A stretch of 41,202 bases of DNA, taken from contig CAYRPN010000048.1 of assembly GCA_964426135.1 (NCBI GenBank), forward strand, positions 1 to 41,202, written 5' to 3'. The notes beneath the pieces were generated by a model. That model was not told the origin of the DNA and did not search any database. It saw only the letters and a program-made list of their open reading frames with translations. The position numbers and the translations under genes are program-made. The stretch is from CAYRPN01 sp964426135. GTDB taxonomy: Bacteria > Planctomycetota > Phycisphaerae > Phycisphaerales > Phycisphaeraceae. How positions within the stretch are numbered: position 1 is the stretch's first letter; each line of letters starts with the position of its first letter. Of this stretch, positions 17,653 to 26,918 are shown piece after piece.

Positions 17653-18653
17653 GTGAAACAAGAAACACAACGGAGACTTCGCCTCCGCCCATCGTGTCCG
17701 GCTCGCAGGCCGGCGCACGGGACCAGGGCGTGCCCCAAACGCCCCCCAGGAGCGCACCGGTACCGGCGGCTCCCGGCGCCGGTTGCGTCTCCGTGGATTC
17801 ACTCGATGCGTCGCTGATCCTCGATTGCGCGGTTCGCAGCGCCCTGGCGGGCGATCTGCCGGCGGCCCGCGCGGCCTTTGCCGAGGGACGCCGGCTCTGC
17901 TCCGCGGCGGCCGCCCTGAACGAGCGCTGGTTGTCGGCGCGCGCCGGCGACCGGCCCGTACGCCCGCCATCGCCCGTCGATGTGACCCGATTACCCGTCT
18001 ACGGATTCATGCACATAGCCACCGTGAACCACTGGGATCAGATCGTCTCCGAACAGTTCCAGCGCATGCGCGATTCGGGCCTGTGGGACAAGACGCGCCG
18101 ACTGTTCGTATCCCTCGCCGGGCCGCAGGCCCGGCAATGCCGCTTTGTGGATCAAGGCATCGAAATCATCCACGCGGAAGACAACCTGGAGACGGCGGAG
18201 TTTCCCATCATTCGATGCCTCCACGATTTCTGCCGGCGCACGCCATGCCTGGTCTATTACATCCATACCAAGGGCGTCACCAACCCGTTGTCCAGCGTGA
18301 ATGACTGGCGGCGAATGATGGAGTATTTCATCATCGACCGGCACGCCGATTGTCTCGCGCTGCTGGCCCATCACGACGTCTGCGGCGTCAACTGGCTCGA
18401 TCACCCCTGGCCCCACTTCTCCGGGAACTTCTGGTGGGCGACGTCGCGGCACGTGGCGCGCTTGCCGGCGGTCGATGGCGTCGAACTGGGACGGATGTCC
18501 AAGGATGTCTTCAGGCACGACGATCGCCATAAGACGGAATGCTGGATCGGGGCCCATGAGGGCATGCGCGCCGCCTGTCTGCATTGGTCCGGAGTGGATC
18601 ATTATCTGAATCCCTACCCGGCCGACCGGTACGTCGCGGCTGCTGCGTGCTGA
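17649..18653 (+). CDS. Putative glycan-biosynthesis protein with YIHTKG and SGNFWW motifs
   Basis: The 334-residue product has a Pro-rich, low-complexity N-terminus (1 to about 45), a short helical stretch (about 50-95) and a conserved-looking domain from about 115. That domain contains VYYIHTKGV and WPHFSGNFWWA, a pattern I associate with uncharacterised glycosyltransferase-like proteins (HTK motifs also occur in rhamnan synthesis proteins). No clear DxD motif is visible. The start is the ATG in an ATGA overlap with the preceding gene, so it is likely translated with it. A longer frame upstream only shadows the previous gene. Assignment to glycan assembly rests on the motifs and on position in the cluster. 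Confidence 0.75.
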   Translation: MSETRNTTETSPPPIVSGSQAGARDQGVPQTPPRSAPVPAAPGAGCVSVDSLDASLILDCAVRSALAGDLPAARAAFAEGRRLCSAAAALNERWLSARAGDRPVRPPSPVDVTRLPVYGFMHIATVNHWDQIVSEQFQRMRDSGLWDKTRRLFVSLAGPQARQCRFVDQGIEIIHAEDNLETAEFPIIRCLHDFCRRTPCLVYYIHTKGVTNPLSSVNDWRRMMEYFIIDRHADCLALLAHHDVCGVNWLDHPWPHFSGNFWWATSRHVARLPAVDGVELGRMSKDVFRHDDRHKTECWIGAHEGMRAACLHWSGVDHYLNPYPADRYVAAAAC

Positions 18654-18692
18654 TCGACGGTGTTCGATCCTGGGCCGAGGAAAGTCGCCGCC

Positions 18693-21600
18693 ATGTCCCA
18701 TCCACGCATCGCCATCGTGTTCGACAACCTCATTCGGCCGGACACCACCGGCATTTACTGCCTGCGCGCCCTGCGCGATCTGGCGAGCGTCGTACACTTC
18801 CTGCCCCAGGAGCAGGATCTGATCCAGCGGAAGGATTTCGACGTCGCGCTGAGCATCGACGACGGCCTCGACTACGCGCTGCAGGATCGCCTGCGCCCCT
18901 GGGCGCTGTGGGCGATCGACACCCACATCGCGCCGCGACGGATTCTCGAACGGGCCCGGCAGGCGGATCGCGTGTTCGCGGCCCAGCGACAGGGATGCCG
19001 GCTGCTGGAGAGCCAGGGCATTCCCCATGTTCAATGGCTGCCGTTGGCGGCGGACGCGGCGATCCACGGGGACCGGGGTGTCGCCCGAAAACTGGACTGG
19101 GCATTCGTCGGTCATCTGGGCCACGAGCGGAGGGCCGACCTGCTCCAGGCATTGCAAAAAGCCAGGCCCAACGGGCTGGTCGGCCGCGCCTGGTTCGAGG
19201 ACATGGCCGGCGTCTACTCCCGCGCGAAGATCGGCTTCAACTGCTCCGTCGCCGACGACCTGAACATGCGGGTCTTCGAGGCCATGGCGGCCGGATCGAT
19301 GCTGCTGACCAACCGCATCGAGCACAGCGGACTCGAAGACCTGTTCAAGCCCGGCGTGCATTTCGACTGGTATGCGGACGAGGAGGAACTGCTGCGCCTG
19401 ATGCATTCGCATCTGGCGGACGACGCCGCGCGCCGCGCCATCGCTCTGGCGGGCCGGCGGGCGGTCCTGGAGCATCACACCTACCACCATCGCATGAAGT
19501 TCCTGCTTCAAAGTCTGGACCCGGGCGCCCAGCCGGGCCGATCCCCCGCCGGGCCGCCAAGCCCAGGCGGCAGGCATCTGGGCTGCGTGCTGGCGATTCG
19601 CGACCGTCCAGCCGACATCCTGGACTGGACGCTGCGGTCCTACGCATCGCAGGAACGGCAGCCGCTCGACCGGCTGGTGCTGGATTTTGGAAGCCAGCCC
19701 GCATTGGCGGCGGTTTACGAGAGCATCTGCGGGCGTCACGGCTGGCGCTTCGTGCGCATCAACCCGCCGATCGATGAGTGGAACCTGGCTCTGGCGTACA
19801 ACCTCGCGGTGGGGCTGTTGGACCGCCGGGTCGATGTGGTGTTCAAGTGCGACGTGGATGTGCTGGTGGGGCCGGGGCTGCTCGATCTGGCGCTGCGCCT
19901 GGGACGGGATCGCCTGTGCGTGTTCACCAACATTCTCACCACCACGGATGCCACACCCTGGCCCTCGACGCCGGCGGAGTCGGCGGACTTCGACACCCTG
20001 CTGGCAAGCCTGAAACCTCTGGAGATCATGGAGAGCGACGGCTTCCATGCGTTTCCGCGCGACTGGTTCGAGCGCGTGGGAGGCTACGACCTGTCCCTGC
20101 GCGGCTGGGGGTTCGACGATTCGGACCTTCGCTCCCGCGCGGCCCAATCCATCGGCGTCCGCGAATCCTCCGGGGCGGCGCTCCTGCATCAGTGGCACCC
20201 CCGCCCGATCGACCGCCGGAGCGCCGCGGCCAATCGCGCCCATTTCCTCGCTCAGCGCCAGCGGGGGGCCATCGTTCGCAACGACGCGCAACCCCGGCCG
20301 GCGCACTGGCGGCAGTGGGTCGAACGAGGGAACGCGCCGCCGCCACGCACCGACGCGGTCGTTTCGATCGTCATCGTCACCTGCAATCAGCTCGAGTACA
20401 CCCGGCTTTGCGTCGATTCGATTCTCGAACACACCACCGAGCCTTACGAACTGATCTTCGTCGACAACGGGTCACAGGACGGCACGCTCGAGTACCTGCG
20501 AGGAATCCCCTTTCAGGAAAAGACGCTCGTCAGCAACGCCGCCAACCTCGGATTCCCGGCGGCGGCGAACCAGGGCATCAACGAATCCAAGGGGGATTTC
20601 GTGGTGCTTCTGAACAACGACACGATCGTGACGCCCCACTGGCTCGAACACCTGCTCGAGGCCATGTCGGCCGATGATCGGGTCGGGCTCGCCGGCCCCT
20701 GCTCCAACGAGGTCAGCGGGCCTCAGCGCGTCGCGTCATCGTACGCCACCGCCGCCGAACTCCCCGCCTTCGCCCGCCAGTGGGCCACGCTCCATCGCGG
20801 CCAGCGGACGCCGGTGGATCGGCTGGTGGGGTTCTGCCTGATGGTCCGCAAGGCGGTGTTTGCAAAGGTCGGCTTGCTCGACGAGCGTTTCGGCATCGGC
20901 AACTTCGAGGACGATGACTTGTGCCGGCGGGCGATGCAGCAGGGATACGCTTCGGTCATCGCGCGGGCCTGCTTCGTGCATCACTTCGGCTCACGCACTT
21001 TCGCGGCCATGGGCGTGGACTACGCCCAGCTCCTGCGCCGCAATGAAGAGCTCTATCGGGAGAAGTGGGACCTGGCCGCCGCCGGGTTTGAGCCGTCGTG
21101 GGAGCCGACGACGACCTCGGCGGGGGTATTGCTGACCGACCGGCGGCCCCATCTGTCGCTGTGCATGATCGTGCGCGACAACGCCGAGGTCCTCGAGCCC
21201 TGCTTATCCAGCATTTACCCATGGGTGGATGAACTGGTCGTGGTGGACACCGGCTCGCGCGACGGCACCCGGGACATCGCCCGACGCTACGGAGCCCGCG
21301 TGTACGAGTTTCCCTGGTGCGACGACTTTTCCGCGGCCCGCAACGAATCGCTGCGCCACGCCAGAGGACGATGGATTTTCTGGATGGATTCCGACGACAC
21401 TATCAGCGCCGAGAACGGCCGGCGCCTGCGCGATCTGTCGTTGCAGTCCGCTCCGCCATCGCTCATGGGCTACGTGCTTCAGGTTCATTGCCCCGGCGGC
21501 CGCGAGCCTCATTCGTCGGTCACCGCCGTCGATCACATCAAACTCATTCTCAATCACCCGGGCATCCGATTTGAGGGCCGGATTCACGAGCAGGTGCTTC

Positions 21601-22703
21601 CTTCGATCCGGCGCATCGGCGCCGATGTCGCCTTCACCGACGTCTTCGTGGTTCATTCCGGATCCGATCCGTCGCCGCAGGGCCGCCGGATCAAGCAGGC
21701 CCGCGACCTGCGGCTGCTGGAGTTGGACCTGCTCGACCGGCCCGACCACCCGTTCGTCTTGTTCAACCTGGGCATGACCTGCGTCGACGCGGAACGATAC
21801 GCCGAAGCCGTCACCTGGCTTCGACGATCCATTGCGGCCGCGGGTCCCGGGGAGTCGCACCTGCGCAAGGCTCACGCGCTTCTGGTGGAATCGCTGGCCC
21901 GGTTGAACCGCAAGGACGAGGCGGCACAGGCGTGCCAGGCGGCGCTGGATGAGTTCCCGCTCGACGCCGAACTGCTGTTTCACCGCGGCGTCGCGGCGTA
22001 CGACCTGAACGACGACGCCCTGGCGGTGTCGTGCTTTCAAAAGGTCATCGACAACCGCGATCCTCGCCACTTCAGCAGCGTCGATCAGTCCCTTTTCACC
22101 TACAAGGTTCGCCACAACCAAGCCTTGGCGCAGCAACGGCTGGGGCGCACCGACGAGGCCCAGACGAACTGGCGATGGGTGATCGCGGCCTATCCTTCGT
22201 TCCTGCCTGCCTGGCTTGGGTTGCACGAAGCCCTGCTCCGGCAAGGCAACCACCGCGATGCCGACGACCTCGCCGGGCAGATGATGGCCCGGGGGTGGAA
22301 AACCGAGGGAACCGTGGGATTGGCCGGCGCGGCGGCGGCACAAGGGCACATCGGCCGCGCCGACGCGCTTCTCCGCGCTCTGGTCCAAGAGCGACCCGGC
22401 GAGGAAGCCGTCCAGCGCGCCTGGTGCGAGCACTTGTTCGTAAGCGGCGACCCCGATGAAGCCATCGGCGCTCTGGGCCGGTTGGCCCTGCTCTGCCCCG
22501 CCGACGGCTCCGTTTATCACAACATCGGAGCGCTGCACCTGCGAATGGCTCGTGGCGATCTTGCCGTCGCCGCCTTGGAGCAGTCGCTGAAACTGCGGTC
22601 CTCACAGGCGACGCGGGAACTGCTCGACCGGGCCCGCGCGTCGGGGGCGACGCCGGGCAACCAGGCATCGGTTGACTCCGGCTGGGCTGGCGCGACGACG
22701 TGA
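18693..22703 (+). CDS. Four-domain glycosyltransferase with C-terminal TPRs
   Basis: This 1336-residue protein joins several enzymes. Residues 1 to about 273 resemble CgeB/GT4-like transferases (DLNMRVFEAMAAGSMLLTN). Residues about 293-508 form a GT2-like domain with FKCDVDVL and GWGFDDSDL, as in galactosyltransferase C-terminal families. Residues about 555-770 are a classic GT2 domain (VSIVIVTCNQLEYTR, LLNNDTIV, NFEDDDLCRRA). Residues about 820-996 are another GT2 domain (LSLCMIVRDNAEVLEPC, WMDSDDTIS). The rest, to about 1320, is made of TPR-like helical repeats. I chose ATG 18693 because the protein fold starts there and GAGG lies upstream; a TTG 33 bases earlier is possible. Such a protein could add several sugars in turn on one scaffold. 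Sugars and acceptor cannot be told from sequence. Confidence 0.87.
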   Translation: MSHPRIAIVFDNLIRPDTTGIYCLRALRDLASVVHFLPQEQDLIQRKDFDVALSIDDGLDYALQDRLRPWALWAIDTHIAPRRILERARQADRVFAAQRQGCRLLESQGIPHVQWLPLAADAAIHGDRGVARKLDWAFVGHLGHERRADLLQALQKARPNGLVGRAWFEDMAGVYSRAKIGFNCSVADDLNMRVFEAMAAGSMLLTNRIEHSGLEDLFKPGVHFDWYADEEELLRLMHSHLADDAARRAIALAGRRAVLEHHTYHHRMKFLLQSLDPGAQPGRSPAGPPSPGGRHLGCVLAIRDRPADILDWTLRSYASQERQPLDRLVLDFGSQPALAAVYESICGRHGWRFVRINPPIDEWNLALAYNLAVGLLDRRVDVVFKCDVDVLVGPGLLDLALRLGRDRLCVFTNILTTTDATPWPSTPAESADFDTLLASLKPLEIMESDGFHAFPRDWFERVGGYDLSLRGWGFDDSDLRSRAAQSIGVRESSGAALLHQWHPRPIDRRSAAANRAHFLAQRQRGAIVRNDAQPRPAHWRQWVERGNAPPPRTDAVVSIVIVTCNQLEYTRLCVDSILEHTTEPYELIFVDNGSQDGTLEYLRGIPFQEKTLVSNAANLGFPAAANQGINESKGDFVVLLNNDTIVTPHWLEHLLEAMSADDRVGLAGPCSNEVSGPQRVASSYATAAELPAFARQWATLHRGQRTPVDRLVGFCLMVRKAVFAKVGLLDERFGIGNFEDDDLCRRAMQQGYASVIARACFVHHFGSRTFAAMGVDYAQLLRRNEELYREKWDLAAAGFEPSWEPTTTSAGVLLTDRRPHLSLCMIVRDNAEVLEPCLSSIYPWVDELVVVDTGSRDGTRDIARRYGARVYEFPWCDDFSAARNESLRHARGRWIFWMDSDDTISAENGRRLRDLSLQSAPPSLMGYVLQVHCPGGREPHSSVTAVDHIKLILNHPGIRFEGRIHEQVLPSIRRIGADVAFTDVFVVHSGSDPSPQGRRIKQARDLRLLELDLLDRPDHPFVLFNLGMTCVDAERYAEAVTWLRRSIAAAGPGESHLRKAHALLVESLARLNRKDEAAQACQAALDEFPLDAELLFHRGVAAYDLNDDALAVSCFQKVIDNRDPRHFSSVDQSLFTYKVRHNQALAQQRLGRTDEAQTNWRWVIAAYPSFLPAWLGLHEALLRQGNHRDADDLAGQMMARGWKTEGTVGLAGAAAAQGHIGRADALLRALVQERPGEEAVQRAWCEHLFVSGDPDEAIGALGRLALLCPADGSVYHNIGALHLRMARGDLAVAALEQSLKLRSSQATRELLDRARASGATPGNQASVDSGWAGATT

Positions 22704-22781
22704 TCGGGAAAGCGGCCGATTCCATTCGCAACCCGATCCGCATCAACGCCGCCAGAATCACTCGTCAATGGGATTCCAACC

Positions 22782-23894
22782 ATGCTGACCGTCGTCTTTG
22801 TCGCCTGTGAACAAGGGGATCGCCTGCCGGCGGCCATCGCCCATGCGCGTCGGTACGCGGGTGAAGTCGTGTGCGTCGTCCAGGCGAGCCGCGACCACAC
22901 GCTGTCCGTCGCCAGGTCACTGGCCGACATTACCATCGAACATCCGGGTTACGGTTTTTGCGAGATGAGTCGCCCGGCGGGGATTGCCGCGGCACGCGGC
23001 CCCTGGGTGCTCCTCCTGGACATCGACGAGCGATTGACCGATGAAGCGATCTCCGCGGTTCCCCGAGTGCTTCAGTCCACTGATCGGTTCGTGCGAATGC
23101 GGCGCGTGTCGATGATCGATCATCAGGTGATTGAGGACCGGCCCTGCTGCCGCCTCTTCGCCGACGCACGCGTGCCCATTCAAATACACGCAGAGCCTTC
23201 GCCCGCAAGAGAGAGCGATGGCGTCGGCAACCTGGGTCCCGGCGTGGCCATGGTGTGTTGCAAGACGAGCGCCCAGAAGCGCGCGGAACTTCAGCGTTAC
23301 CGGCAGGCCGTGGAAAGCGGGGTTGTCTTGGCGAATCCGATCGTGACCCGTGCCGCCATCGCGCCCGACGGCATGCCGGCCGGCTGGTTCGACCACCGGG
23401 AAGGCGCCGCGTACTCAGAAGTCATTGCCATGTCGCCGCCAGGGGACGTCGTCGAAGTGGGGACGTGGTATGGCAGAAGCGCCGCATTCGTCGGACCTGT
23501 CTGCCGAGCACAGCGGCGTCGCCTCCGCTGCGTGGACAACTGGGAGGGGGGACCGGAACTTGCCGATCAAGCGAGACTGACGGATCCCTTTCAGGTTTTT
23601 CTTTACAACGCACATCGAATGGGCATCGATGATGTAGTGCATCCAATCCGCTGCTCCAGCGTCCCCGCCGCCGATCGTTTCGTTCCCAGATCGTTGGCCG
23701 CTGTCATGATCGACGCTAGTCACACCTACGAGGCGGTCAGGGCGGATATTGCCGCCTGGTTGCCGAAAGTGAAGCCTGGTGGAGCAATCCTCGGACACGA
23801 CTATACGAGCGGCTGGCCCGGGGTCGTCAGGGCCGTCGACGAGACAGGGTTGAAGTTCGGGGTCGAAAGCACGCTGTGGTTCGCCCGGGTTTGA
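22782..23894 (+). CDS. GT2-like glycosyltransferase fused to SAM methyltransferase
   Basis: The 370-residue protein begins with a GT2-like domain of the Waa-type (about 1-190): LTVVFVACEQGDRLPAAI, then WVLLLDIDERLTDEA as the DxD-containing strand. From about 205 it is a class I methyltransferase of the same sort as in the protein at 10588-12105: DVVEVGTWYGRSAAFV as the SAM loop, VMIDASHTYEAV, and KPGGAILGHDYTSGWPGV. It lies 78 bases after the large transferase gene and 57 before the next, so it probably belongs to the same transcript. This is the second transferase-methyltransferase fusion in the cluster. Target unknown. Confidence 0.82.
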   Translation: MLTVVFVACEQGDRLPAAIAHARRYAGEVVCVVQASRDHTLSVARSLADITIEHPGYGFCEMSRPAGIAAARGPWVLLLDIDERLTDEAISAVPRVLQSTDRFVRMRRVSMIDHQVIEDRPCCRLFADARVPIQIHAEPSPARESDGVGNLGPGVAMVCCKTSAQKRAELQRYRQAVESGVVLANPIVTRAAIAPDGMPAGWFDHREGAAYSEVIAMSPPGDVVEVGTWYGRSAAFVGPVCRAQRRRLRCVDNWEGGPELADQARLTDPFQVFLYNAHRMGIDDVVHPIRCSSVPAADRFVPRSLAAVMIDASHTYEAVRADIAAWLPKVKPGGAILGHDYTSGWPGVVRAVDETGLKFGVESTLWFARV

Positions 23895-23951
23895 GCCGGC
23901 CGCAGGATCCCCAGAACAGCCATCGCCACCAGAATCAAGGATCTCTCGAAC

Positions 23952-24737
23952 ATGCCGTTACCACAAACGATTCCCTCGCCTGACCCCCAGCCGCTCACAA
24001 ACCATTCGCCGACCAGCCATGGCCGCATCTTCATCGGCATCCCAATCCTCAACCGCCTCGATCTATTGGCCCGATGCCTGGCGGCGATCGATTTCCCGGC
24101 CGAGGGGGTGATCGTCAACAACAACGCCGTGGACGCCGGATTTCGCGCGGAACTTCACAACCTGTCATCCTCGTACCGGTTCCGGGTGCTCGACCAGCGC
24201 CGCAATCTGGGAGTGGCCGCGTCGTGGAATCTCATCGTGCGCACGGCGCGGCAGGCGGGTCATCGGTGGTATTTCATCGGGTCCAACGACACCTTCCTTC
24301 ATCCGGGCAGCCTCGCGGCGGCGGTGGGCATGAGCAAGGAACCGGATGCCGCCGTGTGGTGTCTGCACATCGTCAACTTCTTCCTCATCAATGAGGAAAC
24401 GATTGCCCGCGTCGGATACTTCGACGAGAACTTCTATCCCGCTTACAAGGAGGATCAGGATTACCTGTACCGCTGCGGCCTGGCCGGCGTCCGGGTCGTG
24501 ACAGTCCCCGGCGCCGGAGCCGACCACGTCGGATCCGCCACCATCCACAGCAACCCCGTGTACGCGGCAAGAAACCGCGACACGCACTTCAACTGGAATC
24601 TCAACCACTATCGGGCGAAATGGGGTGGCGACGCCGGGCAGGAGACTTTTCGCCATCCGTACAACGATCCGACCCGAGATCACCGCTGGTGGCCTGATCC
24701 GGGAGACTCCATCGAGGCCCGCGATTGGGATCGGTAG
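23952..24737 (+). CDS. GT2-family glycosyltransferase
   Basis: This 261-residue single-domain protein shows a GT-A fold pattern: GRIFIGIPILNRLDLLARCL at the start of the fold, VIVNNNAVDAGF, then DQRRNLGVAASWN. The usual DxD is replaced by GSNDTFLHPGS. YKEDQDYLYRCGLAGV matches the acceptor-side ED motif of GT2 enzymes. About 22 residues before the fold are Pro-rich and probably disordered. It is the last plus-strand gene of the tight cluster and converges with the methyltransferase gene at 24823-25416. Sugar and acceptor are unknown. Confidence 0.85.
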   Translation: MPLPQTIPSPDPQPLTNHSPTSHGRIFIGIPILNRLDLLARCLAAIDFPAEGVIVNNNAVDAGFRAELHNLSSSYRFRVLDQRRNLGVAASWNLIVRTARQAGHRWYFIGSNDTFLHPGSLAAAVGMSKEPDAAVWCLHIVNFFLINEETIARVGYFDENFYPAYKEDQDYLYRCGLAGVRVVTVPGAGADHVGSATIHSNPVYAARNRDTHFNWNLNHYRAKWGGDAGQETFRHPYNDPTRDHRWWPDPGDSIEARDWDR

Positions 24738-24822
24738 TTGGCCGGCGTTCGACTCTGACTCGAGAGTTCGCCAATGCGGAAACAGGCGGCGCTTCCGTGA
24801 TTGACGCCGGCGCGTCGCGGCC

Positions 24823-25416
24823 TCAGATTCGCCGGAACACCATGATCGTGTTCCGAAACCAGGACGCCGTCGAAGACGCCCGCAGCACCGACTGCGATGT
24901 CAGGTCGCTTCCATAACCCAACTCGTGGATCAACGCACGCACCTCGTCGTTGCTCCTGTTGTTGAAATGTCCCGTGCCGACCTGTCCGGGCACGGCCCAA
25001 CTGATCACCATTCCTCGGCGGTTATGCCTATGAAGATTGTCGATGAATGCGCGTTCGAAGGGCCTGGGAATGGGTTCGCCGACTTCCAGGCTCAGGGCCC
25101 AATCGAATCGCCGCGGAAGATCGGCGGGCTGCGACAAGTCGAGGGCCGACGCAACGCCGTTCGAAAGCTCGGGCGTCGCCGGATTTCCGTCGAACCCTTC
25201 GCAATCGATCCCGGCCTCCCGCATCGCCCTGACGTAATGCGCCAGGCCGGCTCCAAAATCACCGACCGATCCGCCCTCTCGGAGAAAAAAGGCGATCAGC
25301 GCCGCACACAGGCTGGAATCGAAGGCGTGCGCTTGTTCGCAGGGACCAATCCAGTACCCGCGATCGGCGTCGATCCGCACGCCGTGCTCAAGAACAATTC
25401 TGCTGTCGTGCTCCAT
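24823..25416 (-). CDS. Class I SAM-dependent methyltransferase-like protein
   Basis: The 197-residue product has a motif I-like loop, SVGDFGAGLAHYVRAM, followed by an acidic strand end (CEGFDGNP) and DWALSLEVGEPIP, the order expected of a Rossmann-fold methyltransferase. GHFNNRSNDEV near the C-terminus recalls a family of small methyltransferases found in sugar and surface-glycan loci. I chose ATG 25416 because AGGAG lies six bases upstream; a longer frame begins at 25470 but has no such site. It is convergent with the GT2 gene and has its own probable promoter, so it is regulated apart from the main cluster. Substrate unknown. Confidence 0.8.
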   Translation of the reverse strand: MEHDSRIVLEHGVRIDADRGYWIGPCEQAHAFDSSLCAALIAFFLREGGSVGDFGAGLAHYVRAMREAGIDCEGFDGNPATPELSNGVASALDLSQPADLPRRFDWALSLEVGEPIPRPFERAFIDNLHRHNRRGMVISWAVPGQVGTGHFNNRSNDEVRALIHELGYGSDLTSQSVLRASSTASWFRNTIMVFRRI

Positions 25417-25829
25417 GGGTTGCTCCTGGACGGGCTCGAACTCAACAGTGGCCAACCACTCCAGTGTCATGTGCTAAAGCCAGTTTCACATGTTAGATTA
25501 TATGTTATTGTGATGCTTGCCGTCGTCGAGAGAACCCGCCGCGTCAGCTTGCTGGCAATTTTTCGTCTGTCGCTGTCCGTTCCCATGCCGATCGGGTCAG
25601 GGGTAAGCCAGGTGCCCGGTTCGTGCAGTCTCAACATTGCTGCTCCTAACCGACCCTGACTCCGCTTCAACAGGATCGGCCACGCACTCCGTGGCGCGGG
25701 ATTCGCGCCCAGTGCCGGACGAAGCGCACCAGGCCGGCACTGTGGCCGAAGCGCTCGGTTGCGACCAGGATCATTCAAGCGCCTGTTCCTCCGGGGCGCC
25801 AACCATTTCACATGTAAGCGAGCACATTC
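25417..25829. other. Intergenic region with divergent regulatory sequence
   Basis: This gap of 413 bases lies between the minus-strand methyltransferase and the plus-strand GT2-like gene. An AT-rich patch near 25485-25515 carries the probable methyltransferase promoter. GCGCGGGATTCGCGC at about 25696-25710 could form a short hairpin. I see no gene. Confidence 0.5.
25497..25502 (-). promoter_or_regulatory. Consensus -10 element for the methyltransferase gene
   Basis: A perfect TATAAT on the minus strand lies about 80 bases upstream of ATG 25416 within an AT-rich patch. No good -35 is seen at 16-18 bases, so the promoter may be weak or activator-dependent. Confidence 0.4.
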
Positions 25830-26399
25830 ATGATTCCCGCCTTCAACGTCCTGGTCGCCACCATCGGCCGCCCCACGCTCCGGCGGTTGCTGGACAGCCT
25901 ATGCCCTCAGTTGATGGAGTGGGACCATCTCACCGTGGCTTCGGACGATGAACATGACTTCGTCGCGGCAACTCTCGCCGACAGCCGCTTCGCGTGCCGC
26001 GTCCAGCACCGGCGCAATCCCGCCCGCATGGGCAGTTGGGGCCATCCTTCCCGCACGCTCCACCAGAACAATCTGGCCGGCGATTTCGTGATGCACGCCG
26101 ACGACGACAACTCGTACATGGAGGGTTCCTTCGACGCCATCCGCAGGGTCATATCGCAGACCGGCGATTGGAACAGGCTTTATCTGTTCCGCGTCGACGT
26201 GCAACCTGGATTGATCGTCTGGGGAAACAGGACGGTCGCCATCGGCAATGTCGACACGGCCTGCGGGGTCATTCCGAACCGACCTCCGTTTCCAGAATGG
26301 CCCAACTTCGTCGGCGGCGATGGAGCGTTCTACATCGAGCTCGCCAAGCGATTGCCCGTCGAGTTCGTCGACCACGTGATCTACCGGATGCGAAGGTGA
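25830..26399 (+). CDS. Small GT2-like glycosyltransferase
   Basis: The 189-residue protein has a compact GT-A-like domain: FNVLVATIGRPTLRRLLDSL at the N-terminus, RNPARMGSWGH, then FVMHADDDNSYMEGSFDAI with the acidic metal-binding triplet, and WPNFVGGDGAFYIELAK near the C-terminus. It is shorter than usual GT2 enzymes (about 250 residues or more) but shows no sign of breakage. It stands alone between two gaps of more than 400 bases and so is probably a separate transcription unit. AAGCGAG before the ATG is a weak ribosome site. Confidence 0.75.
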   Translation: MIPAFNVLVATIGRPTLRRLLDSLCPQLMEWDHLTVASDDEHDFVAATLADSRFACRVQHRRNPARMGSWGHPSRTLHQNNLAGDFVMHADDDNSYMEGSFDAIRRVISQTGDWNRLYLFRVDVQPGLIVWGNRTVAIGNVDTACGVIPNRPPFPEWPNFVGGDGAFYIELAKRLPVEFVDHVIYRMRR

Positions 26400-26539
26400 C
26401 TGAAGCCCAACCAGTCGCCGCTTCGCACCAAACGATGCAGCGAGTGTCGACGACAGCCAACCCGGCACGTGGCGCCGGCGGGGCCGACATTGCATGGATG
26501 TGTCATGACATAGGCCGGATGATTCATGCGGCACCAGGA

Positions 26540-26561
26540 GAGCCGCGCACGCAGCAAGCGG
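26540..26561 (+). repeat. Dispersed GAGCCGCGCAC repeat, degenerate direct copy
   Basis: This reads GAGCCGCGCACGCAGCAAGC, matching at most positions the unit of the 39-bp tandem array at 38551-38784. With the inverted copy about 100 bases downstream it forms a long-range inverted pair. Confidence 0.6.
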
Positions 26562-26658
26562 GTTTCAGGGGCCCTGTGCGCATCGATGCGAGCCGGATCG
26601 ACGCGACACCCCGCGATGCATCGTGCCCTCATGAGCATTGCGTATCCGCAGCGAATCT

Positions 26659-26680
26659 CGCTTACTTCGTGCGCGGCTCC
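26659..26680 (-). repeat. Dispersed GAGCCGCGCAC repeat, inverted copy
   Basis: The complement reads GCCGCGCACGAAGTAAGC, identical over this core to the units at 38551-38784, some 12 kb away. Confidence 0.7.
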
Positions 26681-26918
26681 TGGGCGATCTCGTGAATAAA
26701 CCGGGATAGGCCGTTCTTGTCACGGTGTGCCGCGGCTACATTGCCGGCTTTCCTTGCCACCCCCCCGAATACCGATGGGAATAGCAATACATCGATAACC
26801 ATGTTATGTTAACAGGCCAATGCCTGAAGAGAGGGCCGTCCGGATCGGGATCACGGCCTGGCAAACGAAAGAAAACACCTGCCAATCCCCTGCGGAGCGA
26901 TTCGCCAGGAGTTGAGCC

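Larger units (their letters stand above)
26400..26918. other. Gene-free region with a pair of inverted repeats
   Basis: These 519 bases hold no convincing gene. They contain two copies of a dispersed repeat in opposite orientation (26540-26561 and 26659-26680). An AT-rich stretch at about 26780-26815, containing GTTATGTTAAC, lies some 100 bases before gmhA and may be its promoter region, though I cannot place a clear -35/-10 pair. Confidence 0.55.
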
